NCBI GenBank assembly: GCA_900551465.1
Contig: URWL01000101.1
Coordinates: 1 to 7,028, forward strand
Source of the DNA: an uncultured Blautia sp.
Lineage (GTDB): Bacteria > Bacillota > Clostridia > Lachnospirales > Lachnospiraceae
Direction: 5' to 3'
DNA: 7,028 bases
A program made the translations under genes and the position numbers. The notes beneath the pieces were generated by a model. That model searched no databases. It saw nothing but the letters and a program-made list of their open reading frames with translations, and was not told where the DNA came from. Shown here piece after piece: positions 1-6,306 of the stretch. The first letter of the stretch is position 1, and each line of letters opens with the position of its first letter.

Positions 1-347
1 TAGACCGACAGCTTTACAGTGCGGTTAAAAATTCTACCAGACAAAAGCATATACCGCTTAATTCCTACGTTTCTTTAAGTGAAGAAGAAGAGACAGGAGC
101 TCTTGAAGGATTATGGTCAGAGAATCCGGAAGCACTTGTTATTGACAGAGAAAATACCGGACTTTTGGAAAAGAGAATAAGTAAAGCTTTAAGCCCTATG
201 GAAAATAGAGTGCTTGATCTTTATCTTCGTGGTTATGGCTATGTTCAGATTGCAGAGATGATGGGGAAAAAGCCGAAATCAATTGATAATGCCCTTCAGA
301 GGATACGAATGAAGATCAGAGATTATATTGAAAGTCTGCAAGTATAA
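1..347 (+). CDS. sigH: RNA polymerase sigma factor SigH (Spo0H), C-terminal part, 5' truncated by window edge
   Basis: The open frame runs from base 3 to the stop at 345-347 and gives 114 residues; the start lies left of the window. SigH is the alternative sigma factor that, in Bacillus and Clostridia, directs early-sporulation, competence and stationary-phase promoters. Seen here: the family-typical stretch TRQKHIPLNSYVSL (residues 12-25), a short acidic linker, then a sigma region 4 helix-turn-helix (about residues 64-109) with LSPMENRVLDLYL and the highly characteristic KSIDNALQR (92-100), which binds the -35 element. From memory these match B. subtilis SigH closely, and the linker between the two blocks seems shorter. 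The N-terminal region 2 is outside the window. No strong terminator follows the stop, so some read-through into the next gene is possible. The product call is confident; which regulon it drives here is not shown by the sequence. Confidence 0.92.
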   Translation, partial: DRQLYSAVKNSTRQKHIPLNSYVSLSEEEETGALEGLWSENPEALVIDRENTGLLEKRISKALSPMENRVLDLYLRGYGYVQIAEMMGKKPKSIDNALQRIRMKIRDYIESLQV

Positions 348-355
348 GATTACCC

Positions 356-384
356 TTTCTTTTTCGCACAAAAAGTAGTACAAT
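356..384 (+). promoter_or_regulatory. weak candidate sigma-A promoter before the acidic membrane protein gene
   Basis: A TACAAT hexamer (379-384) is a 5/6 match to the -10 consensus. The hexamer 17 bases upstream is TTTCTT (356-361), a poor -35 match, and there is no extended -10 TG. It is the best candidate in the sigH/acidic-protein gap but remains weak. Confidence 0.25.
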
Positions 385-415
385 GATATAAGATTATTTG
401 TTTAAAATATCATAA

Positions 416-429
416 TGACCATCCGGTCA
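416..429 (+). repeat. 14-bp perfect-arm inverted repeat upstream of a ribosome binding site
   Basis: TGACC (416-420) and GGTCA (425-429) are perfect inverted arms around ATCC. The repeat lies just upstream of the ribosome binding site (435-442) of the gene at 452. It could be a small operator or a short RNA hairpin, but an arm of 5 bp can arise by chance. Confidence 0.3.
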
Positions 430-451
430 GAGATGAAAGGAGCAGTATATT

Positions 452-814
452 ATGGCAAAGGTAAACAAATACTGGGGACTGGTAGCAGTTGGAGCAGCAG
501 CTGCGGCAGCTGCAGGAGCAGTAGCAGCATTGGTGCTGAAGAAAAAAAGGATCAGTGAATTCGAAGATTTTGATGAAGATTTTGATGACTTTGAATTCCC
601 GGAAGAGACTGCTGAGGACCTGAAAAAAGAAGAATCAGAGGCTTTTGCATCCTGGGAAGAGGAGACAGAAGAAACTGCAGAGGAGACTGCTGAAAAAGCA
701 GAGGAAACAGAAGAACCTGTGGAAGAAGCTGCAGAGGAAGCAGAGAAACCGGAAGAAGTTACGGAAGAACCTGTAAACGAAGCTGCTGAAGAAGATACAG
801 AGGAGAGCAAGTAA
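452..814 (+). CDS. small membrane-anchored protein with highly acidic repetitive tail, function unknown
   Basis: This encodes 120 residues and starts at ATG 452, behind GAAAGGAG (435-442) at 9 bases spacing. The N-terminus is a short basic stretch (MAKVNKY) followed by an Ala-rich hydrophobic segment (about residues 8-29, with seven consecutive Ala), then KKKR. This is a single transmembrane helix or uncleaved signal anchor. Residues 35-50 are Asp/Glu/Phe-rich (FEDFDEDFDDFEF), and residues 51-120 are dominated by Glu with Ala, Thr, Val and Pro. An imperfect 11-residue unit TEEPVxEAAEE occurs at 86-96 and again at 104-114. By the positive-inside rule the KKKR block would place the acidic tail in the cytoplasm if the N-terminus is outside, but orientation is uncertain because the N-terminus also carries two Lys. 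The gene ends just before a terminator, so it is probably transcriptionally separate from the pilus genes. I do not recognise the family and assign no function. Confidence 0.75.
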   Translation: MAKVNKYWGLVAVGAAAAAAAGAVAALVLKKKRISEFEDFDEDFDDFEFPEETAEDLKKEESEAFASWEEETEETAEETAEKAEETEEPVEEAAEEAEKPEEVTEEPVNEAAEEDTEESK

Positions 815-826
815 TTTCATAAAAGC

Positions 827-879
827 AAAAAAAGGACTGTTGTAACCTGACGATTCAGGGATTTCAACAGTCTTTTTTT
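827..879 (+). terminator. strong rho-independent terminator
   Basis: The stem GACTGTTG (835-842) pairs with CAACAGTC (865-872). An inner stem CCTGA (846-850) pairs with TCAGG (855-859) around a CGAT loop, separated from the outer stem by a small internal loop. Seven T follow at 873-879, matched by seven A at 827-833 upstream, so it could also work on the other strand, though no minus-strand gene is seen. It lies 12 bases after the acidic protein stop codon and separates that gene from the cluster starting at 1000. Confidence 0.9.
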
Positions 880-999
880 GTTTTAAAAAACAAATAAATT
901 GAAAAAATATTGCCCACAAATAATGCCACTTATTGTAGAAAATAGTTTATTGTTGTAAAAAGATAAAGAGATTTTGTTTGCGGGAAGGATAAGAAAAAT
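880..999 (+). other. AT-rich spacer upstream of the pilus-associated cluster; no clear promoter
   Basis: This spacer of about 120 bases must carry the promoter if the cluster is transcribed independently. Candidates such as TTGTAG (933-938) with TAAAAA (956-961) at 17 bases spacing are poor consensus matches. The only clear signal is the ribosome binding site GGAAGGA (983-989), 10 bases before ATG 1000. Confidence 0.4.
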
Positions 1000-1974
1000 A
1001 TGTATTGTGAAAAATGTGGAACTAAAAATGATAATGATGCACAGTATTGCTGGAAATGTGGAGAAAAGATGTCATCTGATGGTAGTCTGCAGGCGGGAAA
1101 TGATGACACAATAGTTTGGGACACGCCAAGTCTGCCAAATCCGTCAAATACAGAAACCGGAAAAAATAAGGTAATGTGGATCGTCAGTATCTCTGTAACA
1201 GCCGCTATTTTTCTGGTGACAGCAGTTATTTTGTGGTTTTTGATCAGACCAGAATCAGGGGACGAATCAGAAATTTTGGTAAATCCAAATAAAACGACAG
1301 TAAAAGAGGCACAGAAACAAAGAGAGCAGGATGAAACAGATAGAAAGACAGAAAAACAGGAAATAGAAGTTTATGAAAAAGAGGAGACTCCAGAAATTTT
1401 TCCCGATAATGATAAGGCTCCGGTAAAAACCGCTGAACAAGGACCTTACGCTACAGAACAGCGTTCTTATGAAGAAAGCAGTTTTCAGACAACGAAAAAG
1501 ACTACGGCAGCCCTTTGTGCCGGTAGTCCGGATTTAGCATCTCTGAGGGAAATTCCAGTGATTGCCGCTAATGCAACCTCAACAATCTCGCAGGCAAAGA
1601 CAAACAATAATGCAATGCTTCTGTTTGATAAAAAAGAAGATACAAGCTGGCAGGAAGGAGTATCTGGATATGGTATCAATGAGTCGGTAAGTTTTAGTTT
1701 TGACGATCATTATAAAGTGAAATATATTGCTTTTAAGCTAGGAAACTGGAAAAATGATAAATATTATTTTGGGAATGCGAAACCAAAAACAATGACTCTT
1801 GTTTTTGGGGATTATACAGGTCAGGTAACGTTTACCGGAGAAAGAAAAATTGAATGGGTAGAGGTAGAACCTTCTGTAAATGCTGACAGTATGCGTCTGG
1901 AAATCAACGATGTATATCCAGGAACGAACTGGGAGGATACCTGTATAACAGAAGTGACGGTTTATGGGGAGTGA
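1000..1974 (+). CDS. zinc-ribbon, single-TM protein with C-terminal NADase-type glycan-binding domain
   Basis: This encodes 324 residues from ATG 1000, behind GGAAGGA. The N-terminus is a zinc ribbon of two CxxC knuckles, CEKCG (Cys3, Cys6) and CWKCG (Cys17, Cys20), typical of the cytoplasmic 'double zinc ribbon' modules on Firmicutes membrane proteins. One transmembrane helix follows (about 58-82), then a polar, Lys/Glu-rich, disordered-looking linker (85-200). The C-terminal 200-324 region resembles the discoidin/F5-8-like domain called the NADase-type glycan-binding domain: AMLLFDKKEDTSWQEGVSGYG, a beta-rich middle with FKLGNWKND, and a closing CITEVTVYGE. This implies an intracellular zinc ribbon and an extracellular carbohydrate-binding domain. 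I see no catalytic motif. It stands first in a run of closely spaced genes leading into Tad pilus genes, which suggests surface adhesion, wall tethering or signalling; that role is inferred. Architecture is confident; ligand and function are unknown. Confidence 0.82.
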   Translation: MYCEKCGTKNDNDAQYCWKCGEKMSSDGSLQAGNDDTIVWDTPSLPNPSNTETGKNKVMWIVSISVTAAIFLVTAVILWFLIRPESGDESEILVNPNKTTVKEAQKQREQDETDRKTEKQEIEVYEKEETPEIFPDNDKAPVKTAEQGPYATEQRSYEESSFQTTKKTTAALCAGSPDLASLREIPVIAANATSTISQAKTNNNAMLLFDKKEDTSWQEGVSGYGINESVSFSFDDHYKVKYIAFKLGNWKNDKYYFGNAKPKTMTLVFGDYTGQVTFTGERKIEWVEVEPSVNADSMRLEINDVYPGTNWEDTCITEVTVYGE

Positions 1975-1984
1975 GCGGAAAAAT

Positions 1985-3025
1985 ATGAAAAAGGAAAAAA
2001 ATAGAAGCAGATCAGGAGGTCTATGGGGACTTCTGTTTATAAGTCTTCTCTGTGTAATTATAGCTCTGATACTTTTGTGCTTGCTGTGTCTGAAGATAAA
2101 AAATGAACTCAGGCAGGAACAGCAGGCTCTTGTCAGGGAACAGGAGCGTTTGACAGAAAAAATAGAACGTCTGGAAGCAGAAATAAAAGTTCTGGATGAA
2201 AAAAATTCCAAACAGGAAACACAACAGAGGCCTTCTGAGACTCAGGCATCGGAGGAATCTGGACTGGATGAAAATTTGCCGGTTCAGGAATCAGAAATGT
2301 CTTCGGATACTTTGGAAGAAAATGCGATGATAGGACCTCCGGCAAATAAAACAGTCTCTGTTGACAGTATGGAAATTGGACAGGTAATTAGTGCAGAACA
2401 GGTGGCCGGAAAGGCAGAAGATTTTTTTAAAGCCTATGAGATAGTGGAGGGAGATGATGTTTACAACAGGATCAACGGAAGATCCTATTATGCAAATGAT
2501 AATATAGGTCTTTCGGATCTTCGTTATCTGAAAATGGCACATTATAATTTTGAACATCAGGTACAGATAGGCGAAATGATCGTAAATGCTCAGATTAGTA
2601 ATGATGTGCTGAATATTTTTAAGGAGCTGTTTGAAGCAGAATATGAGATTCAATCTATGCGTCTGATCGATGATTATTGGACCGGAGATGGAGATTCTTC
2701 TGACAGTAATTCCATTGATAATAATAATACATCTGCTTTCTGCTACAGGGAGATTACCGGAGGCGGAAGACTGTCCAACCATGCTTTTGGAAGAGCCATT
2801 GACATCAATCCTCAGCAAAATCCTTATGTTTGGAATTCTGCAGGTCAGCTGCAGTGGAGCCATGAAAATGCATCGCCTTATATTGACCGGAATTGCGGAG
2901 ATCCACATGTCATTGTACAGAATGATATCTGCTGCAATATTTTTGCAAAATATGGATTCAGCTGGGGAGGTCTGTGGTCAGATCCCATAGATTATCAGCA
3001 TTTTGAAAAAGAGAACCAGGGGTGA
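1985..3025 (+). CDS. membrane-anchored M15-family metallopeptidase (D-alanyl-D-alanine carboxypeptidase / L-Ala-D-Glu peptidase type)
   Basis: This encodes 346 residues if ATG 1985 is used. That start has GGGGAG (1966-1971) 13 bases upstream and yields a clean MKKEK N-terminus. An in-frame ATG at 1964 would add 7 residues and overlap the previous gene, but has no clear ribosome binding site. The order is a basic N-terminus, a transmembrane anchor (13-36), a Glu/Leu-rich coiled coil (about 38-75), a polar linker (76-120), a helical region, and the peptidase domain (about 175-346). Zinc ligands and catalytic residues follow the M15 pattern: SNHAFGRAID supplies His266 and Asp273, and DYQHFE supplies the catalytic acid Asp336 and third ligand His339. 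The Asp-x-x-His form matches CwlK/Ply500-like members rather than the Glu of VanX. It should act outside the membrane on peptidoglycan stem peptides. Its stop is 4 bases before cpaF, suggesting co-transcription and a possible role in opening the wall for the pilus (inference). Exact bond specificity cannot be read from the sequence. Confidence 0.88.
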   Translation: MKKEKNRSRSGGLWGLLFISLLCVIIALILLCLLCLKIKNELRQEQQALVREQERLTEKIERLEAEIKVLDEKNSKQETQQRPSETQASEESGLDENLPVQESEMSSDTLEENAMIGPPANKTVSVDSMEIGQVISAEQVAGKAEDFFKAYEIVEGDDVYNRINGRSYYANDNIGLSDLRYLKMAHYNFEHQVQIGEMIVNAQISNDVLNIFKELFEAEYEIQSMRLIDDYWTGDGDSSDSNSIDNNNTSAFCYREITGGGRLSNHAFGRAIDINPQQNPYVWNSAGQLQWSHENASPYIDRNCGDPHVIVQNDICCNIFAKYGFSWGGLWSDPIDYQHFEKENQG

Positions 3026-3029
3026 TGAT

Positions 3030-4274
3030 ATGCTTTCAGAAGAACTGACCAACCGTCTTGTACAGGAGATTAAAAGATTTCTCCTGGCAGATGCCATGCT
3101 TTTAAGCCGTGCATCAGATGAACAGCTGATGAGACGGATCGCGGATATAGCTGATCATAAAAGCGGGAATATCAGGATGACGCCTCAAGAACGTGGAAGG
3201 ATAGTAAGACTTGTATTCAGTTCTATCCGAGGACTGGGAATTCTGGATGAGATCCTGGCTGATGACAGTATCACAGAGGTGATGATCAACGGCCCGGATC
3301 ATATTTTTGTGGAACATGGCGGACGCCTTTATCGTTTAAATAAAAGATTTGATAATGAACGTCATCTGGAGGATATTATTCAGAAAATCGTGGGAAAAGC
3401 AGGAAAGGAAGTAAATCAGGCAAATCCTATTGTGGATACCAGGCTTCCTGACGGTTCTCGTGTAAATGTTGTACTTCCTCCTATTTCATTATCTGGTCCT
3501 ATTGTAACAATACGAAAGTTTTCAAAAAAACCTATGACAGTTGAACAGCTTTTGCAATATGATTCTCTTACCAGAGAAGCAGCTGCTTTTCTGGAGAAAC
3601 TGGTGCGGGCCAAATATAATATTTTTATCAGCGGAGGGACGGGTTCCGGAAAAACGACTTTTTTGAATGCATTATCAAATTTTATTCCTAAGGATGAACG
3701 AATCATAACAATTGAAGACTCTGCGGAGCTTCAGATTAAAAATATTGAAAATCTGGTGAGTCTGGAGACAAGAAATGCCAATACTTCTGGAAAGGGAGAA
3801 GTATCCATACGTGATCTGATTAGATCTGCATTACGTATGAGACCAGAACGTATTGTAGTAGGAGAAGTTCGTGGAGAAGAGGCTTTGGACATGCTTCAGG
3901 CTATGAATACGGGACATGACGGCTCGCTATCTACCGGACATGCCAACTCTACACGTGATATGTTAAGCCGTCTGGAAACGATGGTGCTTCAGGGAAATGC
4001 AGGTCTTCCTCTTCCGGCAATCCGTCAGCAGATAGCATCTGCACTGGATATTATTATACATTTGTCACGTCTGAGAGATAAATCCAGACGCACCATGGAG
4101 ATTACAGAGGTTCTTGGATATGAAAATGGAGAAATTCAGTTGAATCCCTTGTTTACATTTAAGGAAACGGAAGGAAGTACGCTGGATAAAGTAGAAGGAC
4201 GGCTGGTAAGAACGGGGAATCCTCTGGTGAATGACTACAAACTCAGGCTTCAAGGATTAAATTCCAGAATATAG
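3030..4274 (+). CDS. cpaF: Tad/Flp pilus assembly ATPase CpaF (TadA), type II/IV secretion ATPase family
   Basis: This encodes 414 residues from ATG 3030, with AGGGG (3018-3022) 7 bases upstream. A TTG at 3003 is in frame but would overlap the M15 gene by 23 bases and is less likely. This hexameric ATPase powers pilin polymerisation from the cytoplasmic face. Visible motifs are the N-terminal domain ending in [15 protein letters not shown] (81-95); Walker A GGTGSGKT (202-209); Asp box [10 protein letters not shown] (225-234); Walker B region [15 protein letters not shown] (271-285); and His box [14 protein letters not shown] (294-307). All catalytic elements are intact. The length is near the short end for CpaF, lacking the long N-terminal extension of some proteobacterial members. 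The TadB gene starts 8 bases after the stop, so the two are surely co-transcribed. GspE/PilB homologs are excluded by the lack of a tetracysteine zinc motif and by the tadB/tadC neighbours. Confidence 0.97.
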   Translation: MLSEELTNRLVQEIKRFLLADAMLLSRASDEQLMRRIADIADHKSGNIRMTPQERGRIVRLVFSSIRGLGILDEILADDSITEVMINGPDHIFVEHGGRLYRLNKRFDNERHLEDIIQKIVGKAGKEVNQANPIVDTRLPDGSRVNVVLPPISLSGPIVTIRKFSKKPMTVEQLLQYDSLTREAAAFLEKLVRAKYNIFISGGTGSGKTTFLNALSNFIPKDERIITIEDSAELQIKNIENLVSLETRNANTSGKGEVSIRDLIRSALRMRPERIVVGEVRGEEALDMLQAMNTGHDGSLSTGHANSTRDMLSRLETMVLQGNAGLPLPAIRQQIASALDIIIHLSRLRDKSRRTMEITEVLGYENGEIQLNPLFTFKETEGSTLDKVEGRLVRTGNPLVNDYKLRLQGLNSRI

Positions 4275-4282
4275 AGGCAGTT

Positions 4283-5140
4283 ATGAAAAAAGAAAGAAAT
4301 ATAAAAAAAGAAGAAGTGAAAGTCAGGAAGGTAAAAAAGCAAAAAGTAAAAAAGAAAAAGATCAAAAAAAAATATGTACCGGAGCAGGCACTTTTTGGAA
4401 AAGCGGATGACTATTATATCTATCACCTGAATCTTCCGGAACGGATCAGTGGTATAGCTATGGGATTTTTTTCTGGCTTTTTTGTGGGTATGGTTTTTTT
4501 TCGGAGTTTTTTGATCGCTGTGACAGCAGGAGCTGTTTGTGTGATACCCGGGAGCCGGAAATATAAGGACTATTTAAAGGAAAAAAGAAAACAGAATCTT
4601 CTGCTTCAGTTTCGGGATATGATGGAATCTTTATCAGCCTCCTATTCTGCCGGTAAAAATACCCAGGGAGCTTTTCAGGATGCCTGTGCAGATTTAATCG
4701 CTATATATGGAGAAAAAGCAGATATGGTCCATGAACTGAAACTGATTGTAAGTGGCTTATATAATGGACAGAATATTGACGATATGCTGACAAACTTTGC
4801 ACTTAGGAGCCATCTTGATGATATCGAAAGCTTTGCAACAATCTTTGAGGTGTCAAACCGATACGGCGGAAATCTGAAAAAGGTCGTTGGGGAAACCAGA
4901 CAGATCATCAATGAAAAAATAGAAACAGAACTGGAGATCCGTACAATCTTGACTGCAAATAAAAATGATCTGAATATTATGATCATTATGCCGGTGGTAA
5001 TTATGCTGATGCTGAGTGGAATGGGTGATATGTCTATTATACAAAATACACCGGTAAATGTAGTTGTGAAGATCGTGGCACTGGCCTTATTTGGAATTGC
5101 CTACTATATGGGAAGAAAAATCGTGGATATTCGGATATAG
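4283..5140 (+). CDS. tadB: TadB, inner-membrane platform protein of the Tad pilus (T2SSF domain)
   Basis: This encodes 285 residues from ATG 4283, with TAGAGG (4272-4277) overlapping the cpaF stop. TadB pairs with TadC as the membrane platform that couples CpaF to pilin assembly. Two hydrophobic helices (about 57-72 and 74-90) precede the cytoplasmic T2SSF domain (about 105-225, including LLLQFRDMMESLSASYSAG and YGGNLKKVVGETRQII), and two closing helices follow (about 231-247 and 260-277). The odd part is the first 30 residues, which hold 16 Lys and 2 Arg with no recognisable fold, encoded over A-rich DNA that includes nine consecutive A at 4364-4372. This leader lies on the cytoplasmic side and may contact the ATPase, nucleic acid or acidic lipids (inference). 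The family call rests on the T2SSF pattern and the position between cpaF and tadC. Confidence 0.93.
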   Translation: MKKERNIKKEEVKVRKVKKQKVKKKKIKKKYVPEQALFGKADDYYIYHLNLPERISGIAMGFFSGFFVGMVFFRSFLIAVTAGAVCVIPGSRKYKDYLKEKRKQNLLLQFRDMMESLSASYSAGKNTQGAFQDACADLIAIYGEKADMVHELKLIVSGLYNGQNIDDMLTNFALRSHLDDIESFATIFEVSNRYGGNLKKVVGETRQIINEKIETELEIRTILTANKNDLNIMIIMPVVIMLMLSGMGDMSIIQNTPVNVVVKIVALALFGIAYYMGRKIVDIRI

Positions 5141-5143
5141 GAG
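5139..5143 (+). promoter_or_regulatory. ribosome binding site supporting a GTG start for tadC
   Basis: AGGAG overlaps the tadB stop (TAG 5138-5140) and sits 9 bases before GTG 5153. No in-frame ATG near this point has a better site; the first internal Met is residue 44. Confidence 0.7.
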
Positions 5144-5152
5144 AAAAGAGCA

Positions 5153-6019
5153 GTGGGAATATTTCAACTGATACTGCTGACAGTCAGTACGCCTCTGGCG
5201 TTGATATGGCTGTTTCTTGCAGCTGCAAATGGAAAAAAATACAAAGAATACACAGAAAGCGCCTTTGCAAAAGAATTTCAGATGAGTGATCTTTTCTGTG
5301 TGGGATTTTCTGTTATGGAGATCTTACATATCAATACAAAAAGCCGCAGCGCGCAGATGAAGATAAAGGAAATTGCAGAGATAAAAGGGAAACGGTATGC
5401 AGAGTATTATTATTTTATCCTTCTTGGCGCCAAGACTACTTATATTTTTACTATGGTTGTGTTTGTATGTCTTCTGGCGGTATTGGCAGACAGTGTGGAA
5501 GCGCTTCTTTTTGGGATTCTGCTGGGAGGACTGGCAATTGTCTATCTGGATCTGACTCTTCAGGATAAACTGACAGCCCGCAGACAGGAGCTGGTATTAG
5601 ATCTGCCGCAGGTATTGTCAAAACTTACATTGCTGGTAAATTCCGGAATGGTTCTCAGGGAGGCATGGAAACGGGTTTCTGTGACAGGTGACAGAGTGCT
5701 GTATAAAGAAATGCAGAATACCAGTCTGGAAATAGAAAATGGTGTGATGGAAGCAGATGCTTACCGTAATTTTGCCGATCGCTGCAATGTAAAGGAGATA
5801 CGTAAGTTTGCGTCGCTTATCATACAGAATCTAAAAAAGGGAAATGAGGAGCTTGCCTATTTTTTGAAGGATCTTTCTGATGAAATGTGGGAAGTAAAGA
5901 AAAACGAGGTGAAACAAAAGGGGGAAAAAGCCAATTCCAGGCTTCTTCTTCCCATGATGCTGATCTTTATCGGGATTCTTTTGATGATCCTGGTTCCTGT
6001 ATTTCAGCAGATGGGATAA
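5153..6019 (+). CDS. tadC: TadC, second inner-membrane platform protein of the Tad pilus (T2SSF domain)
   Basis: This encodes 288 residues from GTG 5153, chosen because AGGAG lies 9 bases upstream and the N-terminus then opens with a transmembrane helix (about 4-23). Further helices are at about 88-110 and 115-133. The cytoplasmic T2SSF half-domain spans about 145-262 and contains ELVLDLPQVLSKLTLLVNSGM (146-166), the usual first helix pair, and FASLIIQNLKKGN (219-231). The last helix is 265-284. TadC proteins normally act as partners of TadB; each supplies one half of the duplicated domain found in single GspF-type proteins. The gene follows tadB by 12 bases and precedes the pilin gene by 59 bases, the largest gap in the cluster downstream of base 1000. 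Nothing is truncated, and transmembrane spacing is normal for the family. Confidence 0.93.
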   Translation: MGIFQLILLTVSTPLALIWLFLAAANGKKYKEYTESAFAKEFQMSDLFCVGFSVMEILHINTKSRSAQMKIKEIAEIKGKRYAEYYYFILLGAKTTYIFTMVVFVCLLAVLADSVEALLFGILLGGLAIVYLDLTLQDKLTARRQELVLDLPQVLSKLTLLVNSGMVLREAWKRVSVTGDRVLYKEMQNTSLEIENGVMEADAYRNFADRCNVKEIRKFASLIIQNLKKGNEELAYFLKDLSDEMWEVKKNEVKQKGEKANSRLLLPMMLIFIGILLMILVPVFQQMG

Positions 6020-6020
6020 T

Positions 6021-6045
6021 AAGCGGCACAAACTGCCGGTTTATT
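6021..6045 (+). other. small hairpin followed by T-rich stretch in the tadC-pilin gap
   Basis: CGGCA (6024-6028) pairs with TGCCG (6034-6038) across a CAAAC loop, and flanking A/T bases (6021-6022 with 6040-6041) can extend it past one G-G mismatch. TTTATT follows. It is too weak to be a confident terminator; it could be a leaky attenuator, or an RNA-processing or 5'-stabilising hairpin that raises pilin mRNA. A TATAAA (6045-6050) lies after it, without a recognisable -35. Confidence 0.4.
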
Positions 6046-6062
6046 ATAAAAAAGACAGATAC

Positions 6063-6070
6063 AAAGGAGG
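6063..6070 (+). promoter_or_regulatory. near-perfect ribosome binding site of the pilin gene
   Basis: AAAGGAGG is nearly the full anti-16S complement and is the strongest site in the window, as expected for an abundant pilin. It is 8 bases from ATG 6079, 11 from ATG 6082 and only 2 from ATG 6073, so 6079 is favoured. Confidence 0.75.
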
Positions 6071-6078
6071 ACATGGAA

Positions 6079-6306
6079 ATGATGAAAAAAATTGACAGAA
6101 TGTGGATAGGGATCCAGAATCGTATGCGTAACTTCTGGGAGGACTTCAAAACAGAAGAGAAAGGCGCGGCAGAGATTGTGGCGATTATACTGATCATCGT
6201 AGTTGTGATTGCAGCGGCTCTGGTATTTAAAGATAAGATTGGCAAGATTGTAGAAAACACATTGAATCAGGCTAATAAGTTTGCAACTGAAACATTGCCA
6301 AAATGA
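6079..6306 (+). CDS. Flp-type (type IVb) prepilin, probable major pilus subunit
   Basis: This encodes 75 residues from ATG 6079; in-frame ATGs at 6073 and 6082 are alternatives, and spacing to AAAGGAGG favours 6079. An open frame extends upstream into tadC but is only chance. A polar leader of about 29 residues ending in KTEEKG precedes AAEIVAIILIIVVVIAAALVF (30-50), a hydrophobic assembly helix, and a short amphipathic tail (51-75). Size, position after tadC and single hydrophobic helix fit the Flp1-like pilins of Firmicutes. After cleavage by a prepilin peptidase it would be a roughly 46-residue helical subunit that polymerises into the fibre. The conserved Glu32 is three residues after Gly29, not the usual five, so the exact processing site is unclear. 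The peptidase gene is not in the window. The last four bases overlap the next start (ATGA at 6303-6306), implying translational coupling with the TadE-like protein. Confidence 0.85.
   Translation: MMKKIDRMWIGIQNRMRNFWEDFKTEEKGAAEIVAIILIIVVVIAAALVFKDKIGKIVENTLNQANKFATETLPK

Noticed and set aside
1..347. SigH as a dedicated regulator of the pilus cluster
   Set aside because: sigH is a housekeeping sporulation/stationary-phase gene, a terminator lies between, and no SigH-type promoter is evident upstream of base 1000.
427..919. Minus-strand open frames opposite the acidic-tail gene (Ser-rich and Phe-rich proteins)
   Set aside because: They are complements of GAA/GAG/GCA-rich codons, give low-complexity Ser/Phe sequence, and one crosses the terminator; no ribosome binding site or family signal.
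899..924. TTGAAA plus AATAAT as a sigma-A promoter
   Set aside because: The spacing between hexamers is only 14 bases, too short for a normal promoter.
893..999. Possible riboswitch or structured leader before the glycan-binding protein gene
   Set aside because: The spacer is AT-rich with no GC-rich stems or terminator/anti-terminator pairing that I can see.
1738..2211. 157-codon minus-strand frame
   Set aside because: It spans the junction of two well-supported + strand genes and shows no recognisable domain or start signal.
2291..2908. 205-codon minus-strand frame opposite the M15 peptidase
   Set aside because: The + strand encodes an intact peptidase with all zinc ligands; the antisense product has no domain and no ribosome binding site.
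3003..3029. TTG start for CpaF at 3003
   Set aside because: It is a rare start codon, overlaps the peptidase gene and lacks a good ribosome binding site; ATG 3030 has AGGGG at 7 bases.
5887..6078. Upstream extension of the pilin frame into tadC
   Set aside because: It reads tadC in another frame; the strong ribosome binding site at 6063-6070 fixes the true start near 6079.
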